NCBI GenBank assembly: GCA_946482585.1
Contig: CAMLSI010000244.1
Coordinates: forward strand, 1 to 7,769
From: an uncultured Lysobacteraceae bacterium
GTDB taxonomy: Bacteria > Pseudomonadota > Gammaproteobacteria > Xanthomonadales > Rhodanobacteraceae
Reading direction: 5' to 3'
DNA length: 7,769 bases
Shown here: in pieces, positions 5,865 through 7,769 of the stretch
Position numbering within the stretch: the stretch's first letter is position 1
Layout of the letters: the number at the start of each line of letters is the position of its first letter
Made by a program: the position numbers and the translations under genes
Notes under the pieces: model-generated
The model's database searches: none
The model's input: only the letters and a program-made list of their open reading frames with translations
Told to the model about the DNA's origin: nothing

Positions 5865-6439
5865 GCGCGCCGCTGCTGCCTGAAGGTTCGCCGCTGGGCG
5901 CATCGCTCGCGGTCGCGCTGATACTCGGCGCCGGCTTCGGCTTCGCGCTCGAACGCGCGGGCCTCGGCAGTGCGTTGCGGCTCGTCGGCCAGTTCTACGG
6001 CCGCGACCTGCGCGTGCTCAAGGTGATGTTCAGCGCCTTGCTCGTGGCCATGCTCGGCGTGTTCTGGCTCAGCCGCTTCGGTCTGCTCGAGCTGTCGGCG
6101 CTCTACGTGCCGCCGACCTATCTGGGCCCGCAACTCGCTGGCGGCGTGCTGTTCGGCGCCGGCCTGCTCGTCGCCGGACTGTGCCCGGGCACGGCCTGTG
6201 TGTCCGCGGCGACGGGCCGCATCGACGGCGTGTTCGTGCTGTTCGGCATCGTCGCGGGCATGCTGGCCACGGGCCTGTTGCTGGGGCGCTGGTCGGCGTT
6301 CTACGTCAGTTCCGCGCGCGGCGCGTGGACCTTGCCCGAACTGCTCGGGCTGCCCTACGGCGTGGTGGTGTGCGTGGTCGTACTGGTTGCGCTCGTGGCG
6401 TTCGCCGTCGCGGAACGGATCGAGCGAGGTGGGCGATGA
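5861..6439 (+). CDS. YeeE/YedE-like (DUF6691-type) sulfur permease, second half-size subunit
   Basis: The 192-aa integral membrane protein is the partner of the preceding half-permease. The N-terminal segment has GFGFALERAGLGSA (25-38) then LVGQFYGRDLRVLKVMFSAL (41-60), the strongly conserved opening of the DUF6691 branch. Next come ILE/LEU-rich helices, the motif VAGLCPGTACVSAATGR (104-120) with Cys108 and Cys113, a further helix at 122-142 and a final one at about 165-185. The GLCPGT motif mirrors the GCTSG motif of the first subunit, giving the pseudo-symmetric pore with a Cys on each side. Protein length is a little above the usual for this branch because of an extended C-terminal helix. 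ATG at 5861 overlaps the previous stop and the end overlaps the next start (ATGA in both cases). Together the two subunits most likely import thiosulfate or a persulfide-type anion. Confidence 0.9.
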   Translation: MSAPLLPEGSPLGASLAVALILGAGFGFALERAGLGSALRLVGQFYGRDLRVLKVMFSALLVAMLGVFWLSRFGLLELSALYVPPTYLGPQLAGGVLFGAGLLVAGLCPGTACVSAATGRIDGVFVLFGIVAGMLATGLLLGRWSAFYVSSARGAWTLPELLGLPYGVVVCVVVLVALVAFAVAERIERGGR

Positions 6440-6960
6440 GCCGCGCCGTTCGCCTCACGCTCGCGACGGTCGCGCTCGCCGCCGGCCTGCTCTCGGCGGT
6501 CGCCGGAAATCCGCAGCCGTCGCTGCGCGACGACGAGGTGTCGGCCGTCGATCTCGCGGCGTGGCTGCGTGACGGGCGCGCCGGCCTGCTCGTGCTCGAC
6601 ATGCGCGACGACGCTGCAGCCGAACGCGGAAGCGTCGCCGGTTCGCGGCGTCCTGCGGAGATCGCCGGCGATGCGCCGAAGGCCGGTCTCGTCGTCGTCT
6701 ATGCCGATGCGGCGATCGACGACGGCGCTTTCGCCGCACTGTGCCGACGCTATCCCGGTTCGCCGCTGCGGCGGCTTCGCGGCGGTCTGCAGGCCTGGAA
6801 CGATGACGTGCTGTTCCCGACGATCCGCGCCGACGCGCCGGCGCGCACGCAGCGCGCGTTCGCGACACGCGCCGAGCTCAGTCGCTATTTCGGCGGCACG
6901 CCGCGGCGCATCGCGCCGGGCGAGGCGCCGACGCATCACCGGAGTCGCCGCGGATGCTGA
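6436..6960 (+). CDS. Exported rhodanese-like protein lacking the catalytic cysteine
   Basis: The 174-aa product begins with a signal peptide or signal anchor (MSRAVRLTLATVALAAGLLS, then AVAG near residue 24), so it is periplasmic or membrane-tethered. It has one degenerate rhodanese domain: VSAVDLAAWL (35-44), LLVLDMRDD (51-59, the LLDVR strand), ERGSVAGS (63-70, in place of GHIPGA), VVVYAD (86-91) and LRRLRGGLQAW (111-121). In active rhodaneses a Cys follows the Tyr of VVVY; here it is Ala90 and the active-site loop is missing, so no sulfur transfer in the classical way is expected. Cys103 and the terminal Cys174 remain. A short conserved-looking tail, RYFGGTPRR (150-158), follows. A role as a scaffold or sulfur-species binder for the permease or the periplasmic sulfurtransferase is inference. 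Start and end both overlap neighbours (ATGA; 7 nt with the aminotransferase). Confidence 0.82.
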   Translation: MSRAVRLTLATVALAAGLLSAVAGNPQPSLRDDEVSAVDLAAWLRDGRAGLLVLDMRDDAAAERGSVAGSRRPAEIAGDAPKAGLVVVYADAAIDDGAFAALCRRYPGSPLRRLRGGLQAWNDDVLFPTIRADAPARTQRAFATRAELSRYFGGTPRRIAPGEAPTHHRSRRGC

Positions 6961-7769
6961 GCGCACGTCGCCATCCCGGCCGGATCCCGCCGCGCGCGGA
7001 AGCCCCGGCTGCCGAAGACGCCTTCGATTTCGCTGCGTTGCGCCGGCGCGAGTTCGCGCGGCTCGACGCGCAGGAGCACTGCTACCTCGACTACACCGGC
7101 AGCGCGCTCTACGGCGCATCGCAACTGCGCGCGCATCTGCAACTGCTCGACAGCGGACTGTTCGGCAATCCGCATTCCGAATCGGGCACGGCGCGCGCGA
7201 GCACCGCGATCATCGAGTGCGCGCGCGGCGAGGTGCTGCGGTTTCTCGGCGTCGACGCGTCGACCCATGTCGTCTGCTTCACCGCCAACAGCAGCGCCGC
7301 GATCAAGCTCGTCGCCGAAAGCTATCCGTTCGGCCCGCGGCGCCCGTTGCTGCTGTCGGCGGACAACCACAACTCGATCAACGGCATTCGCGAATATGCG
7401 CGCCGTGCGGGCGCGCCTGCCCGCGTGCTGCCGCTGAATGCCGACCTCGAACTCGACGCTCCCGGACACGCGATCGACGATGCGGCCAAGGCGGGCGCAG
7501 GGTTGTTCGCGTTTCCGGCGCAATCCAATTTTTCCGGCGCGCTGCATCCGCTGTCGCTGGTGCGACAGGCGCGCGCGCGCGGCTTTCATGTTCTGCTCGA
7601 CATCGCGGCGTTCGCGCCGGGCCATCCGATCGACCTGCGCGCGTGTCCGGCCGATTTCGCCGTGCTGTCGTTCTACAAGCTGTTCGGCTATCCGACCGGC
7701 CTCGGCGCGCTGGTGATGCGGGGTGATGCGCTGCCACTGCTGCGGCGTCCCTGGTTCGCCGGCGGGACC
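6954..7769 (+). CDS. Class V PLP aminotransferase, cysteine desulfurase / Moco sulfurase-like (partial, 3' end outside window)
   Basis: An open frame of 272 codons runs to the window edge without a stop. It matches the N-terminal aminotransferase domain of molybdenum cofactor sulfurase more closely than IscS/NifS: YLDYTGSALY (44-53), FGNPHSESGTARAS (70-83), FTANSSAAIKLVAE (109-122), DNHNSINGIREYAR (137-150), FPAQSNFSG (187-195), LLDIAAF (214-220), SFYKLFGYPTGLGAL (239-253) and RRPWFAGGT (264-272). His139 would stack on PLP, Asp216 pair with its ring nitrogen, Gln190 touch its hydroxyl, and Lys242 form the Schiff base. The predicted reaction is taking sulfur from cysteine to an enzyme persulfide. 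The catalytic Cys loop and any MOSC domain would lie beyond the edge. ATG at 6954 has GGAG at 6941-6944, nine bases upstream, and overlaps the upstream gene by seven bases. Its place after sulfur import genes suggests cytoplasmic sulfur handling; Moco as the acceptor is only one possibility. Confidence 0.9.
   Translation, partial: MLSARRHPGRIPPRAEAPAAEDAFDFAALRRREFARLDAQEHCYLDYTGSALYGASQLRAHLQLLDSGLFGNPHSESGTARASTAIIECARGEVLRFLGVDASTHVVCFTANSSAAIKLVAESYPFGPRRPLLLSADNHNSINGIREYARRAGAPARVLPLNADLELDAPGHAIDDAAKAGAGLFAFPAQSNFSGALHPLSLVRQARARGFHVLLDIAAFAPGHPIDLRACPADFAVLSFYKLFGYPTGLGALVMRGDALPLLRRPWFAGGT

Noticed and set aside
5343..6439. The two YeeE genes as one gene split by a frameshift
   Set aside because: Each half has its own start and complete motifs, and the family is known to occur as paired half-size subunits. 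The ATGA overlap is typical coupling.
6569..7726. 385-codon plus-strand frame across the pseudo-rhodanese and the aminotransferase
   Set aside because: It is Arg-rich with no motif, whereas the frame starting at 6954 encodes a continuous, well-conserved PLP enzyme.

Overview
The window is high-GC, densely packed bacterial chromosome. The overall make-up (an AlgZ/AlgR-like LytS-LytTR pair, a paired YeeE/DUF6691 permease and a CHVGQQA-type periplasmic sulfurtransferase) suggests a proteobacterium, perhaps a Xanthomonadales-like gammaproteobacterium. That placement is inference; no rRNA or other marker gene is present.

Layout: (1) Positions 1-617 hold a divergent pair. The start of a SAM-dependent methyltransferase runs leftward off the edge, and a small MerR-family regulator runs rightward. 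The 80-nt gap between them carries a MerR-type dyad inside a 19-bp-spaced promoter pointing at the methyltransferase. (2) Positions 618-2377 hold a two-gene unit with a 1-nt stop/start overlap: an unrecognised 237-aa protein and a stand-alone ComEC-like metallo-beta-lactamase-fold protein. It is preceded by an AT-richer leader with a perfect 22-bp palindrome. This is the least explained part of the window. (3) Positions 2378-4296 hold a LytS-type membrane histidine kinase and a LytTR response regulator with a 4-nt overlap. Two GTTGGC repeats exactly 21 bp apart lie upstream and could be LytTR boxes for autoregulation. (4) Positions 4414-7769 hold a sulfur-handling operon of five overlapping genes: periplasmic two-domain sulfurtransferase, two half-size YeeE/YedE permease subunits, an exported rhodanese-like protein lacking the catalytic Cys, and a class V aminotransferase resembling the N-terminal domain of molybdenum cofactor sulfurase, cut by the window edge. 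This last gene has no stop in the window.

The sulfur operon reads as a sulfane-sulfur or thiosulfate uptake unit. A periplasmic sulfurtransferase would prepare the sulfur species, the split permease would bring it in, and a PLP enzyme would do sulfur chemistry inside. Whether the two-component system controls this operon or the metallo-beta-lactamase pair is open; it sits between them. No RNA genes, mobile elements or CRISPR arrays were seen.
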